Below, piece after piece: positions 24,394 to 32,613 of a DNA stretch of 34,517 bases. Origin of the DNA: DATKRB01 sp036501425. Its GTDB lineage: Bacteria; Actinomycetota; Acidimicrobiia; Acidimicrobiales; RAAP-2. Made by a program: the position numbers and the translations under genes. Numbering within the stretch: the first letter of the stretch is position 1; every line of letters starts with the position of its first letter. The DNA is taken from contig DASYAI010000033.1 in assembly GCA_036501425.1 (NCBI GenBank), forward strand, positions 1-34,517. The letters run 5' to 3'. Under the pieces are notes generated by a model. The model ran no database searches and was not told the DNA's origin. It saw only the letters and a program-made list of their open reading frames with translations.

Positions 24394-24822
24394 TCAGCGG
24401 GCCCGCTCGAGCAGCACGACGGGGATCTCGCGGATCCCCTTGCTCTTCTCCTCGTACTCGGCGAACCCGGGCATGAGCGACTTCTGCTTCTCCCAGATCG
24501 CGTCGCGCTCGGCACCTTGGAGGACCCGGGCCCGGACAGCGTAGGACTCGCCACCGACCTCGACGGTGGTGTCGGGATGCGCCACCAGGTTGTGGAACCA
24601 GGCGGGATGGGTCGGTGCCCCGGCCTTGGAGGCGAAGATGGCGAAGTCGTCCCCCACCGGCTGGTAGACGAGCGGGTTGACCCGCTCGGTGCCGGTCTTG
24701 GCTCCCCAGTGGTGGATCAGGATCATCGGCGCGCCCGCGAAGTTCCCGCCGACCTTGCCGCCGTTGGCCCGGAACTCGTCGATGATCTGCTGGTTCATGT
24801 CACGGCGGTCCGGCTCGGGCAT
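24394..24822 (-). CDS. nitroreductase/deazaflavin (F420)-dependent oxidoreductase, DDN-like
   Basis: This 142-residue protein matches the small split-beta-barrel DDN-like family (nitroreductase family deazaflavin-dependent oxidoreductases). Typical features are the early FAGAPMILIHHWGAKTGTERVNPLVY segment, which forms the cofactor pocket, then FAIFASKAGAPTHPAWFHNL and a conserved HPDTTVEVGGE strand near the middle. Such enzymes use reduced cofactor F420 to reduce quinones or enones; the presence of F420 in the host is therefore implied. GAGGAGG lies about 11 bases before ATG 24822; ATG 24798 is a second option. It converges with the duplicated CaiB gene and is divergent from the ArsR-SRPBCC gene. 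Confidence 0.9.
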   Translation of the reverse strand: MPEPDRRDMNQQIIDEFRANGGKVGGNFAGAPMILIHHWGAKTGTERVNPLVYQPVGDDFAIFASKAGAPTHPAWFHNLVAHPDTTVEVGGESYAVRARVLQGAERDAIWEKQKSLMPGFAEYEEKSKGIREIPVVLLERAR

Positions 24823-24913
24823 CTCGGTTGGCCTCCTCGCTGACGACCCTCGGGTGGTCGAGTGCGCCGCCCGGGCGGCGGCCGTCCCAGTATGCCCGGG
24901 CGACTCCCACCGA

Positions 24914-24943
24914 TTTACATGTTACTTATTGGTCACCTATACT
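24914..24943 (+). promoter_or_regulatory. promoter of the ArsR-SRPBCC gene, leaderless
   Basis: TTTACA (24914-24919), an 18-base spacer and TATACT (24938-24943) form a near-consensus promoter. The GTG start at 24951 lies 7 bases after the -10 box, so the transcript should begin at the start codon. It is the best promoter in the window and lies in an AT-rich patch. Confidence 0.75.
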
Positions 24944-24950
24944 CTTTGGG

Positions 24951-25703
24951 GTGGACGAGGTGTTCCGGGCACTGGCCGACCCGACCCGCAGGACCCTGCT
25001 CGACGCGCTGTACGAAGCCGACGGGCAGACCTTGGGGCAGCTCGAGCGGCGGTTCTCGATGAGCCGGTTCGGCGTGATGAAGCACCTCAAGCAACTGGAG
25101 CAGGCGGGCCTGGTGGTGACCCGCCGTCGGGGTCGGGAGAAGTTGCACTTCTTGAACCCGGTCCCGATCCGGCTCGTCCACGACCGGTGGGTCGGCAAGT
25201 ACGCCGAGCCGTTCGTAGCAGCGCTGAGTGACCTCAAACACAGATTGGAGGACCCGATGGAGAAGATCTTCGAGATCTACATCCGCGCCACCCCCGAGCG
25301 GCTCTGGGAGGCGATCACCGACGGGGAGACCCGGGGCAAGTACCAGTTCGGCATCCGGGTCGACTCCGACTGGACGGTCGGCTCGCACTTCGAGATGCGC
25401 GGCGGACGGGAGGGCGAGCTGGTCGGCGAGGGGACCAACCTCGAGATCGACCCGCCCCGGCGGCTGGTCCAGAGCATGGTGGCCCGGTGGAGCGACGAGG
25501 TGGCCCGTGAGGGCACGTCGAGGGTCACGTGGGAGATCGAGCCGGTCGGCGACTCGTGCCGCCTGGTCGTGACCCACGACGAGCTGCGCGACGGAGCCAA
25601 CGCCGAGCTCTACGGCGGATGGCCGATGATCCTGTCGGGCCTCAAGACCTGGCTCGAGACCGGCGAGGTGCTCACCACCCCCGGCTCGCTCATGTACGGC
25701 TGA
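24951..25703 (+). CDS. fusion of ArsR-type regulator and SRPBCC/AHSA1 domain
   Basis: Residues 1-85 of this 250-residue protein are a winged helix of ArsR type (VFRALADPTRRTLLDALYE, TLGQLERRFSMSRFGVMKHLKQLEQAGLV, RRRGREKLHFLNP). Residues about 103-245 form an AHSA1/SRPBCC hydrophobic-ligand domain (EIYIRATPERLWEAITDGE, LSGLKTWLETG). The two are often adjacent genes; here they are one frame. No metal-binding Cys set is seen, so the regulator may respond to its SRPBCC ligand or to protein contact. GTG 24951 fits the leaderless promoter. The region 24820-24950 also reads open but has no similarity. A second start with its own ribosome binding site lies at the domain joint (25257). Likely autoregulated. 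Confidence 0.87.
   Translation: MDEVFRALADPTRRTLLDALYEADGQTLGQLERRFSMSRFGVMKHLKQLEQAGLVVTRRRGREKLHFLNPVPIRLVHDRWVGKYAEPFVAALSDLKHRLEDPMEKIFEIYIRATPERLWEAITDGETRGKYQFGIRVDSDWTVGSHFEMRGGREGELVGEGTNLEIDPPRRLVQSMVARWSDEVAREGTSRVTWEIEPVGDSCRLVVTHDELRDGANAELYGGWPMILSGLKTWLETGEVLTTPGSLMYG
25247..25259 (+). promoter_or_regulatory. internal ribosome binding site and ATG at the domain joint
   Basis: GGAGGA (25247-25252) precedes an in-frame ATG (25257-25259, residue 103) by a normal distance. Translation here would give a separate 148-residue SRPBCC protein. It is probably the remnant of two formerly separate genes and may still work. Confidence 0.5.
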
Positions 25704-25818
25704 GCGGTCTTGGGTACGGGCGCGCGGTCCAACCCCGGTGCAACCAGCGCGCAACCGCCATTTCACGTCCGCTGCCTAGCGTTAGGCGAGGGGTCACCAA
25801 CGAGACCAGAGGCGCGCC

Positions 25819-27624
25819 GTGAGCACCGAAGATCGCCACCCGGCGCACGACCTGCGTCCCGAGGGAGCCCCGGGGGGCGAAGCCACCGAAGCACTCAGTA
25901 GGGCGACGGCGCGCCCGGCCCTCGGTGCCCGCTCGCTGCTCGCTCCCGGCGCGCTCACCATGCACGCCCAGCCCATCGTGTGTCTGGCCGACGGGAACCT
26001 CGTGGCGTTCGAGCTCCTCGGGCGGACCACCTTCGCCACCGACCGATCGCCCGAGCAGTGGCTCGACGGGGCGGCGCGCGAGGGCATCCAGCGCGACGTG
26101 GAGATCGCGCTGCTCGAGGCGGCCTGCGCCCGCGGCGCGCCGCCCGGCGGGGTCCGGGTGTTCATCAACGTGAGCGCGAGCACCCTCTTCGACGCCCGGA
26201 TGGACGACCTTGTGGCCCGGCTGCCTCCCCACGTGATCGAGATCACCGAGCACGAGCCGGTGGCCGACTACGCCGCCCTGCGGCGACGGCTCGATCGCTG
26301 GCCGATGGACACCACCATGCTGGCGATCGACGACGTCGGATCGGGCTACTCGAGCCTGTCGCACGTGGTGGAGCTCCGGCCCCACTTCGTCAAGGTGGAC
26401 CGGGCCCTGGTGAACGGCATCCACCGCGATCCCAACCAGCTGGCGGCCCTGCGGGGCATCGTGGGGTACGCCCGCCAGTGCGGGGCTACCTCGCTCGCCG
26501 AGGGTGTCGAGTCCCACGCCGATCTGGTGGCGCTGCGGGCGGTCGGCGTCGACCTCGTGCAGGGTTTCCTCGTCGGCCAGCCCGGCCCCGGCTGGCCCCG
26601 GCCCCGACGGGTGGCCGCCTCGATCGAGCGGTCCCGTGGCTCCGGCGCCGGCACCGGCTCCGGCACCGACGGGCTCGTCGGCACCCTGGCCCAGCGGGTC
26701 GAGCGGCTCACCGACCCCCACGAGGCGGCCGACGAGGTGACCAGCCACCTCTACGAGCACTTCGGCGTGCTGCCCAGCGTCTACCTCGAGCGATCGGAGC
26801 GGCTGCGGTTCGTGTCGGGCCGGGGCCAGTGGCAGGTGCTCGACGGGATCGAGTCGGGCGTCGGGCTGACCGGCGCCGCCCACGCGACGGGCGAGCGGGT
26901 GCTGGTGCGAGACGTGGCGCGCGACCCTCGCTACCGCGAAGCGGTGCCGGGGATCGTGGCCGAGCTGGCGGTGCCCCTCCGCGTCGACGGGCGAGTGGTC
27001 GGCGTCTTGAACGCCGACGTCCCGGGCCCGATCGACGACCGGCAGATCGCGGCGGTCGAGTCGGGCGCCGCCGTCCTGGCCGGCGCCCTCGCCCGCTCGG
27101 GGCTCCCGCGCCCCGACGACTCGCCGTACAAGGCGTTGGGCACGCACGCCGCCGTGGTGGCAGCCGCCCGTACGACCGGCGAGCTGGCCCAGCGGGCCGC
27201 CGTCGCCGCCACCGAGATCGCCGGCCTCGCCACGGCCGGGATGTGGACGCCGGGCCCCGACGGGCTCGAGCTGGTGGCGGGTATCGGGCCCCGGGTCGAG
27301 CTCTTGACCTCCCTGTCGCCCGACGAGGTGGCCGAGCTGGTCCGCCTGGTCTCGCGGGTCGGCTCGAGCTACAGCACCGGCCCGGTGTTCACCCGGGCTT
27401 TCGGCCCCACCGGCCTGCTGCGGGACCGGGGGCTCGGGACCGTCCTGGTGACCGCGGTACGCGGCGCCGGCGGGCCGCCGGGCGTCGTGGTGCTCGGGGA
27501 CCGAGCCGCCCGGGCGTCGCGCTCCGAGGTCGTCGAGGCAGTCGAGCTCCTCTGCGGTCTCGTCGCGGTGCTGCACGTCGCCCTCGCACCCGACCCGACG
27601 GTCGCCGGCTCGCCCGGCCGCTAG
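25819..27624 (+). CDS. EAL-domain c-di-GMP phosphodiesterase with C-terminal GAF domains
   Basis: This 601-residue soluble protein has an EAL domain at about residues 45-270. Its active-site elements are FELLGR (Glu of the EAL motif), FINVSAS (Asn), EITEHE (Glu), AIDDVGSGYSSL (two Asp), VKVDRAL (Lys) and LAEGVES (Glu), so c-di-GMP hydrolysis should be possible. A Gly/Ser/Thr linker (about 274-287) leads to a GAF domain (about 290-430) and a more degenerate GAF-like region (about 440-595). The order EAL then GAF is the reverse of the usual sensor-first arrangement, and there is no GGDEF domain. Start GTG 25819 has AGAGGC nearby. It converges with the acyl-CoA ligase gene, 15 bases away. The signal bound by GAF is unknown. 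Confidence 0.9.
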   Translation: MSTEDRHPAHDLRPEGAPGGEATEALSRATARPALGARSLLAPGALTMHAQPIVCLADGNLVAFELLGRTTFATDRSPEQWLDGAAREGIQRDVEIALLEAACARGAPPGGVRVFINVSASTLFDARMDDLVARLPPHVIEITEHEPVADYAALRRRLDRWPMDTTMLAIDDVGSGYSSLSHVVELRPHFVKVDRALVNGIHRDPNQLAALRGIVGYARQCGATSLAEGVESHADLVALRAVGVDLVQGFLVGQPGPGWPRPRRVAASIERSRGSGAGTGSGTDGLVGTLAQRVERLTDPHEAADEVTSHLYEHFGVLPSVYLERSERLRFVSGRGQWQVLDGIESGVGLTGAAHATGERVLVRDVARDPRYREAVPGIVAELAVPLRVDGRVVGVLNADVPGPIDDRQIAAVESGAAVLAGALARSGLPRPDDSPYKALGTHAAVVAAARTTGELAQRAAVAATEIAGLATAGMWTPGPDGLELVAGIGPRVELLTSLSPDEVAELVRLVSRVGSSYSTGPVFTRAFGPTGLLRDRGLGTVLVTAVRGAGGPPGVVVLGDRAARASRSEVVEAVELLCGLVAVLHVALAPDPTVAGSPGR

Positions 27625-27639
27625 GCGACGGTCGGCGGT

Positions 27640-29190
27640 TCAGATCTTGCGCTCGGTGCCGGCCCAGTACTTGTCGCGCAACAGGCGCTTGCGGACCTTG
27701 CCGTTCGGATCGCGGGGCATGCCGTCGACGAACTCGACCGAGGACGGGCACTTGTAGTGGGCGATGCGGTCCCGGCAGAAGGTCACGATCTGCTCCTCGG
27801 AGACCTCGCCCCGGCGTTCGACCACCGCGTGCACCCGCTCCCCGAACTCCTTGTCGGGTAGGCCGAAGACGACCACGTCGGCCACCGCCGGATGGGTGAA
27901 CAGCACGCTCTCGACCTCGGCCGGGTAGACGTTCGCCCCGCCCGAGATGATCATGTCGATCTTGCGGTCGGTGAGGAACAGGTAGCCGTCCGCGTCGAGG
28001 TAGCCCATGTCCCCGGCGGTGAACAGGTCGCCCCGCCAGGCCTGCTCGGTCTTTTCGGGCGCCCCGGCGTACGAGAAGTGCATCGGCGGGGTGAAGTACA
28101 CGCTGCCCACCTCGCCCGGGGGGAGCACCCGCCCGTCGTCGTCGAGCACCCGCACCTCGACCCCCGGGGCGGCCCGCCCGACGGTGCCCGGCTTGGCCAA
28201 CCACTCGTCGGCCGGGCAGAGGGTAGCCAGACCCTCGGTGGCCCCGTAGTACTCGTAGACCGACCCGGGTGGGAAGAGCTCCATGATCTCGCGCTTGACG
28301 CCGACCGGGCAGGGTGCCGCGGCGTGCAGGACCCGGCGGATCGAGGACAGGTCGTAGGCGCCGCGGGTGGACGGGGGCAGGGCGAGCAGGCGCACGAAGT
28401 TGATCGGCACCATGTGGGTGTAGGACACCCGGTGCCGCTCGATCAGCCGGAGGCACTCCTCGGCGTCGAAGTGCCGCATGATCGCCACGGTCTGGCCGTA
28501 CTGCTGCACGGCGCGGTTGGCGAAGGCGCCCGGGGCGGTGTGGTACGCCGGGCCCACCAGCAGGTGGACCTCGTCGGAGGCCTCGAGCCCCTCGGTCTGG
28601 CCCCGGCCGAGCGGTCGTTTGCCGTCGGGTCCCAACGCCACCTCGGGCACCGCCGCGCCGATGGCGGCCCGCCAGGCCGCGGCCGCCGCCCCGGTGGGGG
28701 CCTCGCGCTCGATGGCCTTGGGCCGGCCGGTGGTGCCCGAGGTGTAGAAGCGGAAACCGGCCAGCGAGGGCTCGGCCACCTCGTCGAGCGGGCCGTCGTC
28801 GTGGGAGCCGAGCAGCGCCTCGTAGTCGTCGCCCACGAAGATGGCCGGCAACCCGTCCATGACCTCGGTGGCGTCGGCCTCGGCGAACACCGCCTTGGCC
28901 CCGGAGTCCTCGACCAGGTAGGCGACCTCGTCGTGCAGGTTGCGCCACGAGACCGGCACGACCACCACGCCGGTGCGCGACGCCGCCCCGGCCACCTCGA
29001 ACCACTCCACGCTGTTGCGCAGCGCCGAGCCGATCCGGTCGCCCGCCCCGACGCCCCGGGCCCGCAGGGCGCGGGCCAGCTGGTTGATCCGCCGGTCGAG
29101 CTGCTCGAAGGTGACCACCCGGTCGCCGTCGATGATCGCCGGCTTGTCCGGCGTGGCTTTGGCGAAGGCCGAGACCCCTACGTCACTCAC
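27640..29190 (-). CDS. acyl-CoA synthetase/ligase (AMP-binding, ANL superfamily)
   Basis: This 516-residue enzyme has the full set of adenylate-forming motifs: the P-loop FYTSGTTGRPKAIE, YEYYGATEG, GDLFTAGDMGYLDADGYLFLTDRK with the hinge Asp-Arg, ISGGANVYPAEVE, and the catalytic Lys in NGKVRKRLLRDKY. It activates a carboxylic acid to its acyl-AMP and then acyl-CoA, providing substrates for the CoA-transferase-like, thiolase-like and thioesterase proteins around it. The acid cannot be named. Start GTG 29190 was chosen since it begins the homologous part (VSDVGVSAFAKATPDKPAII) and has a G-rich leader (five Gs, 29200-29196) that shares CACGCCAGGGGG with the leader of the binding-protein gene. 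It is divergent from the third CaiB gene. Confidence 0.93.
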   Translation of the reverse strand: MSDVGVSAFAKATPDKPAIIDGDRVVTFEQLDRRINQLARALRARGVGAGDRIGSALRNSVEWFEVAGAASRTGVVVVPVSWRNLHDEVAYLVEDSGAKAVFAEADATEVMDGLPAIFVGDDYEALLGSHDDGPLDEVAEPSLAGFRFYTSGTTGRPKAIEREAPTGAAAAAWRAAIGAAVPEVALGPDGKRPLGRGQTEGLEASDEVHLLVGPAYHTAPGAFANRAVQQYGQTVAIMRHFDAEECLRLIERHRVSYTHMVPINFVRLLALPPSTRGAYDLSSIRRVLHAAAPCPVGVKREIMELFPPGSVYEYYGATEGLATLCPADEWLAKPGTVGRAAPGVEVRVLDDDGRVLPPGEVGSVYFTPPMHFSYAGAPEKTEQAWRGDLFTAGDMGYLDADGYLFLTDRKIDMIISGGANVYPAEVESVLFTHPAVADVVVFGLPDKEFGERVHAVVERRGEVSEEQIVTFCRDRIAHYKCPSSVEFVDGMPRDPNGKVRKRLLRDKYWAGTERKI

Positions 29191-29347
29191 TCCCACCCCC
29201 TGGCGTGGTCGGTCGGTCCGGTCCCCCGCCTCGTCGCCGGGGACCACCTGCAGGCCCGATCGTAACGAGACACCGGGCACCGCACGCCCCAGGGTCGTCC
29301 CCGGGACATCCATTAGCATCGGGGACCCATCAGCCAGGGGGGCGACG
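29191..29347. promoter_or_regulatory. divergent promoter region of the acyl-CoA ligase and third CaiB gene
   Basis: No gene is seen. TACGAT on the minus strand (29264-29259) and TAGCAT on the plus strand (29314-29319) are possible -10 boxes for the two directions. Each start is preceded by a CCAGGGGG leader. No copy of the shared 16-bp motif was found here. Confidence 0.35.
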
Positions 29348-31615
29348 ATGCCAGGAATTCTCCACGACGTGCGGGTGATCGACCTCAGCGACGGCATCGC
29401 CGGCGCCGTCACGGCCATGCTGCTCGCCGAGTCCGGTGCCGACGTGGTCCTGGTCGAGCCGCCTGGGGGCAACCCGTTGCGGGACCGGCCCGGCGCCCGC
29501 ACCTGGCACCGCAGCAAGCGCAGCGTGGTCGCCGACATCGACACGGCGCCCGGGCGGCCCACCCTCGACGCCCTGCTGGGCTCGGCGGACGTGGTGGTCC
29601 ACCAGCTGCCACCCACCCGGGCCCGGGCGGTGGGGGTCGACGACGCGTCGCTGGCCCAACGCCATCCCCATCTGATCGCCTGCTCGATCCTCGGATGGCC
29701 GGCCAACCACCCCGACGCCGACCGGCCGGTCGACGAGCTGCTCGCCATGGCCCGGCTCGGCATCTGCGACGAGCAGCTCCCCATGGGCCGCGACGGGCCG
29801 GTGTACATCCGGTTTCCTCTCGGCACCTGGGGCGCGGTGTACCTGGCCTCCTCCGGCGTCGTCGCCCGGCTGCTGGTGCGCCAGCGGACCGGCCGGGTGG
29901 GCCCGGTCCACACCAGCCTGGTCCAGGGGGCGTTGGTGCCGATGGGGATGCACTGGTCGCGCTCGGAGACCCCGTCCGCCCCGCTCGCCATGGGCATGCC
30001 CAAGGAGGGACGGGGCTCGCAGGCGTCGCTCTTCGAGTGCTCCGACGGCGTGTGGATCCACCTGATGCGACCCCCGGACACCGCGCCGCTGATGCAGGAG
30101 GCCCTGGCCGCCATGGGCGACGCCGCGGTCGCCGAGGCCAACGCGGCGGGGGCTTCGGCGTCGGGGATCGGCTACCCCAACCAGGGCGCCAACGCCGTCG
30201 CCTTCCGCACCCGCCCCAGCGCCGAGTGGCTGGAGGACCTCTGGGCCCACGACATCCCGGCCCAGCCGGCCACCCCCTTCGGCGCGGTGTTCGACGACGA
30301 GCAGGCCCGGGCCAACCGCTACGTGGTGGAGGTCGACGACCCCGAGGCGGGGCGGATCACCGCGCCGGGCATGCCCTTGACGATCCAGCCACCCCAAGAG
30401 ATCCAGCACCCCGCTCCGGCGGTCGGTGAGCACAGCGACCAGGTGGCCGCCGAATGGCAGGAGCGCCGGGCGGCGCCGGTGGCCACGGGCGACCCGGTGC
30501 GCTGGCCGCTCGAGGGGTTGCGGGTGCTCGACCTGGGCAACTACCTGGCCGGCCCCTACGGCCCGATGCTGCTGGCCGACCTGGGCGCCGACGTGGTCAA
30601 GCTGGAGGCGACCACCGGCGACCCGATGCGCCCCGGCGGGTGGCCCTTCGCCGGCTGCCAGCGCGGCAAGCGAGCCGTGGCCCTCGACCTCAAGTCCCCC
30701 GCCGCCCGGCCGGCGCTCGAGGCGTTGCTGCGGTGGGCCGACGTCGTCCACCACAACCTGCGCATGCCGGCGGCACGCCGGCTGGGCGTCGACTACGAGT
30801 CGGTGCGGGCGATCAACCCCGACGTCGTCTACTGCCACACCAGCTCGTACGGTCCCGAGGGCCCCCGGTCGGACTGGCCCGGCTACGACCAGCTGTTCCA
30901 GGCCCAGTGTGGCTGGGAGGTGCTGGGTGCGGGCGAGGGCAACCCCCCGATGTGGCACCGCTTCGGCTTCATGGACCACCAGTGCGCCCTCTCCTCGGTG
31001 CTGGCCACCCTGCTGGCGCTGCTGCACCGCGAGCGGACCGGGGCGGGGCAGGCAGTGGCCGCCTCGCTTCTCGGCGCCGGGGTGCTCACGGCGAGCGAGA
31101 CCTACGTGGGCCCCGACGGCAAGCTCGCCCCGTTCGCCGGGCTGGACGGGGCCCAGACCGGCATCTCGCCCGGCCGCCAGATCGTCCAGCTGGCCGACGG
31201 CTGGGTGGCGGTGGCGGCCGAGGGCACCCACCAGCTCGACGCCCTGTGCTCGGTCGCCGGGGTGACCTCGCCCGACGCCGTGGCCGAGGGCCTCGCCGGT
31301 CGCCGGGCGGACGAGGTGCTCGCAGCCCTGGAGGCCGCCGGGGTCGGCGCCGAGCGGGTCCGCGAGCAGCAGCGCTACCCGTTCTTCGACGACCCAGACA
31401 ACCAGAAGGCCGGCCTGGTGGCCACCTACCCCCACCTCGAATGGGGAACCATGGAGCAACCCGGGGCGATGTGGTACTTCGGTGACCTCGACGTGCGGCT
31501 CGAGCTGGCGCCCCCGGTGCTGGGCGAGCACACCGTGGAGGTCCTGGCCGACGCCGGGCTCAGCCCCACCGAGATCGACCGCCTGATCGCCGACGGTGCG
31601 GCGCTGGCCCGGTGA
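29348..31615 (+). CDS. internally duplicated CaiB/BaiF (class III) CoA-transferase-like protein
   Basis: This 755-residue protein has two class III CoA-transferase domains. The first (about residues 1-370) is shorter and diverged (VRVIDLSDGIAGAVTAML, VVLVEPPGGNPL). The second (about 385-755) is closer to the family (LEGLRVLDLGNYLAGPYGPMLLADLGADVVKLE, GKRAVALDLK, TSSYGPEGP, GYDQLFQAQCG). By eye, the formyl-CoA transferase catalytic Asp is replaced by Gln in the first half (SLVQG) and Gly in the second (SLLGA). ATG 29348 follows CCAGGGGGG. The stop overlaps the GTG of the thioesterase gene (GTGA), so both are made together. Compared with the other two duplicated proteins it is about 40 residues shorter and lacks the YAPTIGA block. 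Confidence 0.88.
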   Translation: MPGILHDVRVIDLSDGIAGAVTAMLLAESGADVVLVEPPGGNPLRDRPGARTWHRSKRSVVADIDTAPGRPTLDALLGSADVVVHQLPPTRARAVGVDDASLAQRHPHLIACSILGWPANHPDADRPVDELLAMARLGICDEQLPMGRDGPVYIRFPLGTWGAVYLASSGVVARLLVRQRTGRVGPVHTSLVQGALVPMGMHWSRSETPSAPLAMGMPKEGRGSQASLFECSDGVWIHLMRPPDTAPLMQEALAAMGDAAVAEANAAGASASGIGYPNQGANAVAFRTRPSAEWLEDLWAHDIPAQPATPFGAVFDDEQARANRYVVEVDDPEAGRITAPGMPLTIQPPQEIQHPAPAVGEHSDQVAAEWQERRAAPVATGDPVRWPLEGLRVLDLGNYLAGPYGPMLLADLGADVVKLEATTGDPMRPGGWPFAGCQRGKRAVALDLKSPAARPALEALLRWADVVHHNLRMPAARRLGVDYESVRAINPDVVYCHTSSYGPEGPRSDWPGYDQLFQAQCGWEVLGAGEGNPPMWHRFGFMDHQCALSSVLATLLALLHRERTGAGQAVAASLLGAGVLTASETYVGPDGKLAPFAGLDGAQTGISPGRQIVQLADGWVAVAAEGTHQLDALCSVAGVTSPDAVAEGLAGRRADEVLAALEAAGVGAERVREQQRYPFFDDPDNQKAGLVATYPHLEWGTMEQPGAMWYFGDLDVRLELAPPVLGEHTVEVLADAGLSPTEIDRLIADGAALAR

Positions 31616-32502
31616 GCACCGCCGCACCGAGCAACGAGGAGGGCGCCGAGGCGAGCCCGGAGGCGAGCGAGGACCAGGTCGGGTCGCTCGTCGAGGTCCT
31701 GCGGCTCGAGCCCCAGGGCGACGGCCGGTTCGTCGCCCGGAACCACCCCGGCTCCGGCGGCGGGCGGGTGGTCTTCGGTGGCCAGATCCTGGCCCAGATG
31801 GTCGCCGCCGCCGCCCAGGCGGTCCCCGACAAGGCGGTCAAGTCGCTCCACGCCATCTTCGTGCGGGGCGGTGAGCTGGCCGAGCCACTGGGCATCAGCG
31901 TCGAGGTGCATCACCAGGGCCGCCTCTATGCGAGCGCCACCGTGACCGTGGGCCAGGCCGCCGGCCTGTGCGCCCGGGCCCTGGTGCTGCTCGACGCGGC
32001 CGACGTCGAGCTGGCCCGGCATGCCGAGCCGATGCCGGCGGTCGACCCGCCGCCGGAGGCCCGGGCGGGCGATGCCGACCCCCGGACGGTGGGCGAGCAG
32101 CAGATCGCCGGCGGCGTCGACCTGAGCGAGGAAGGCGAGAACGGGCCGCCCGAGCTGCTGGCGTGGCGGCGGTTTCCGGGCGCGCCCGACGAGCCGGCGA
32201 TCAGCCAGGCGCTGCTGGCCTACGCCAGCGAGCCGTTGCTGTTCGGCGCCGCCCTGCGGCCCCACGCCGGGCTGAGCCCGGCCATGTCGTACCGCGAGGT
32301 CATCCCGGCGGTGATCACCCACAGCGTCACCTACCACGACCAATTTTCGGCCGCCGACTGGATGCTGCTGTCGGTGCGGAGCCCGCACCTGGGCCGGGGC
32401 CGTATCTTCGGTACCGGGGACGTGTTCAGCCAGGACGGGCGCCTGATCGCCTCGTTCACCCAGGAGAACCAGCTCCGCCCCATCCGCCCGCCCTCCGCCT
32501 GA
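31612..32502 (+). CDS. tesB: acyl-CoA thioesterase II, TesB-like double hotdog
   Basis: This 296-residue protein is a TesB-type acyl-CoA thioesterase with two hotdog domains. The N-terminal half contains RVVFGGQILAQMVAAAAQAV and SLHAIFVRGGELAEP; the C-terminal half has SYREVIPAVITHSVTYHDQF, ADWMLLSVRSPHLGRGRIFGTGDVF and the end motif ASFTQENQLR, where Gln is a catalytic residue of the family. It releases free acid and CoA from acyl-CoA. The start GTG 31612 overlaps the stop of the CoA-transferase gene by 4 bases, which couples translation. The first 25 residues are acidic and probably disordered. A thioesterase coupled to a CoA-transferase suggests control of the CoA pool or release of a dead-end acid (inference). 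Confidence 0.92.
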   Translation: MSTAAPSNEEGAEASPEASEDQVGSLVEVLRLEPQGDGRFVARNHPGSGGGRVVFGGQILAQMVAAAAQAVPDKAVKSLHAIFVRGGELAEPLGISVEVHHQGRLYASATVTVGQAAGLCARALVLLDAADVELARHAEPMPAVDPPPEARAGDADPRTVGEQQIAGGVDLSEEGENGPPELLAWRRFPGAPDEPAISQALLAYASEPLLFGAALRPHAGLSPAMSYREVIPAVITHSVTYHDQFSAADWMLLSVRSPHLGRGRIFGTGDVFSQDGRLIASFTQENQLRPIRPPSA

Positions 32503-32572
32503 GGCTCCGCCCCGACCCTCCGACGGGCGAGCGGGCCCAGCGACCTCGAGCCAAGCAGGTCGAGGGCGGGGC

Positions 32573-32595
32573 CGGCCCGTTTGGTGGCCGGGCCG
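32573..32595. terminator. bidirectional hairpin between convergent genes
   Basis: CGGCCCG (32573-32579) and CGGGCCG (32589-32595) pair perfectly around a 9-base loop between the thioesterase stop (32502) and the MFS stop (32614). A second possible stem, CCTCGA/TCGAGG, lies just before at about 32544-32565. No U-tract follows, as is common in high-GC actinobacteria. Confidence 0.5.
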
Positions 32596-32613
32596 CTTCG
32601 GTGGCAGCCGGAG

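Noticed and set aside
25703..25818. Possible small RNA or attachment site between the ArsR-SRPBCC and EAL genes
   Set aside because: Only a possible TAGCGT -10 box and leader for the EAL gene are visible; no tRNA-like fold or direct repeats.
29330..31627. 765-residue minus-strand open frame opposite the third CaiB gene
   Set aside because: Antisense shadow, with Gly/Val/His-rich sequence and no domain; the plus strand has two clear CoA-transferase domains.
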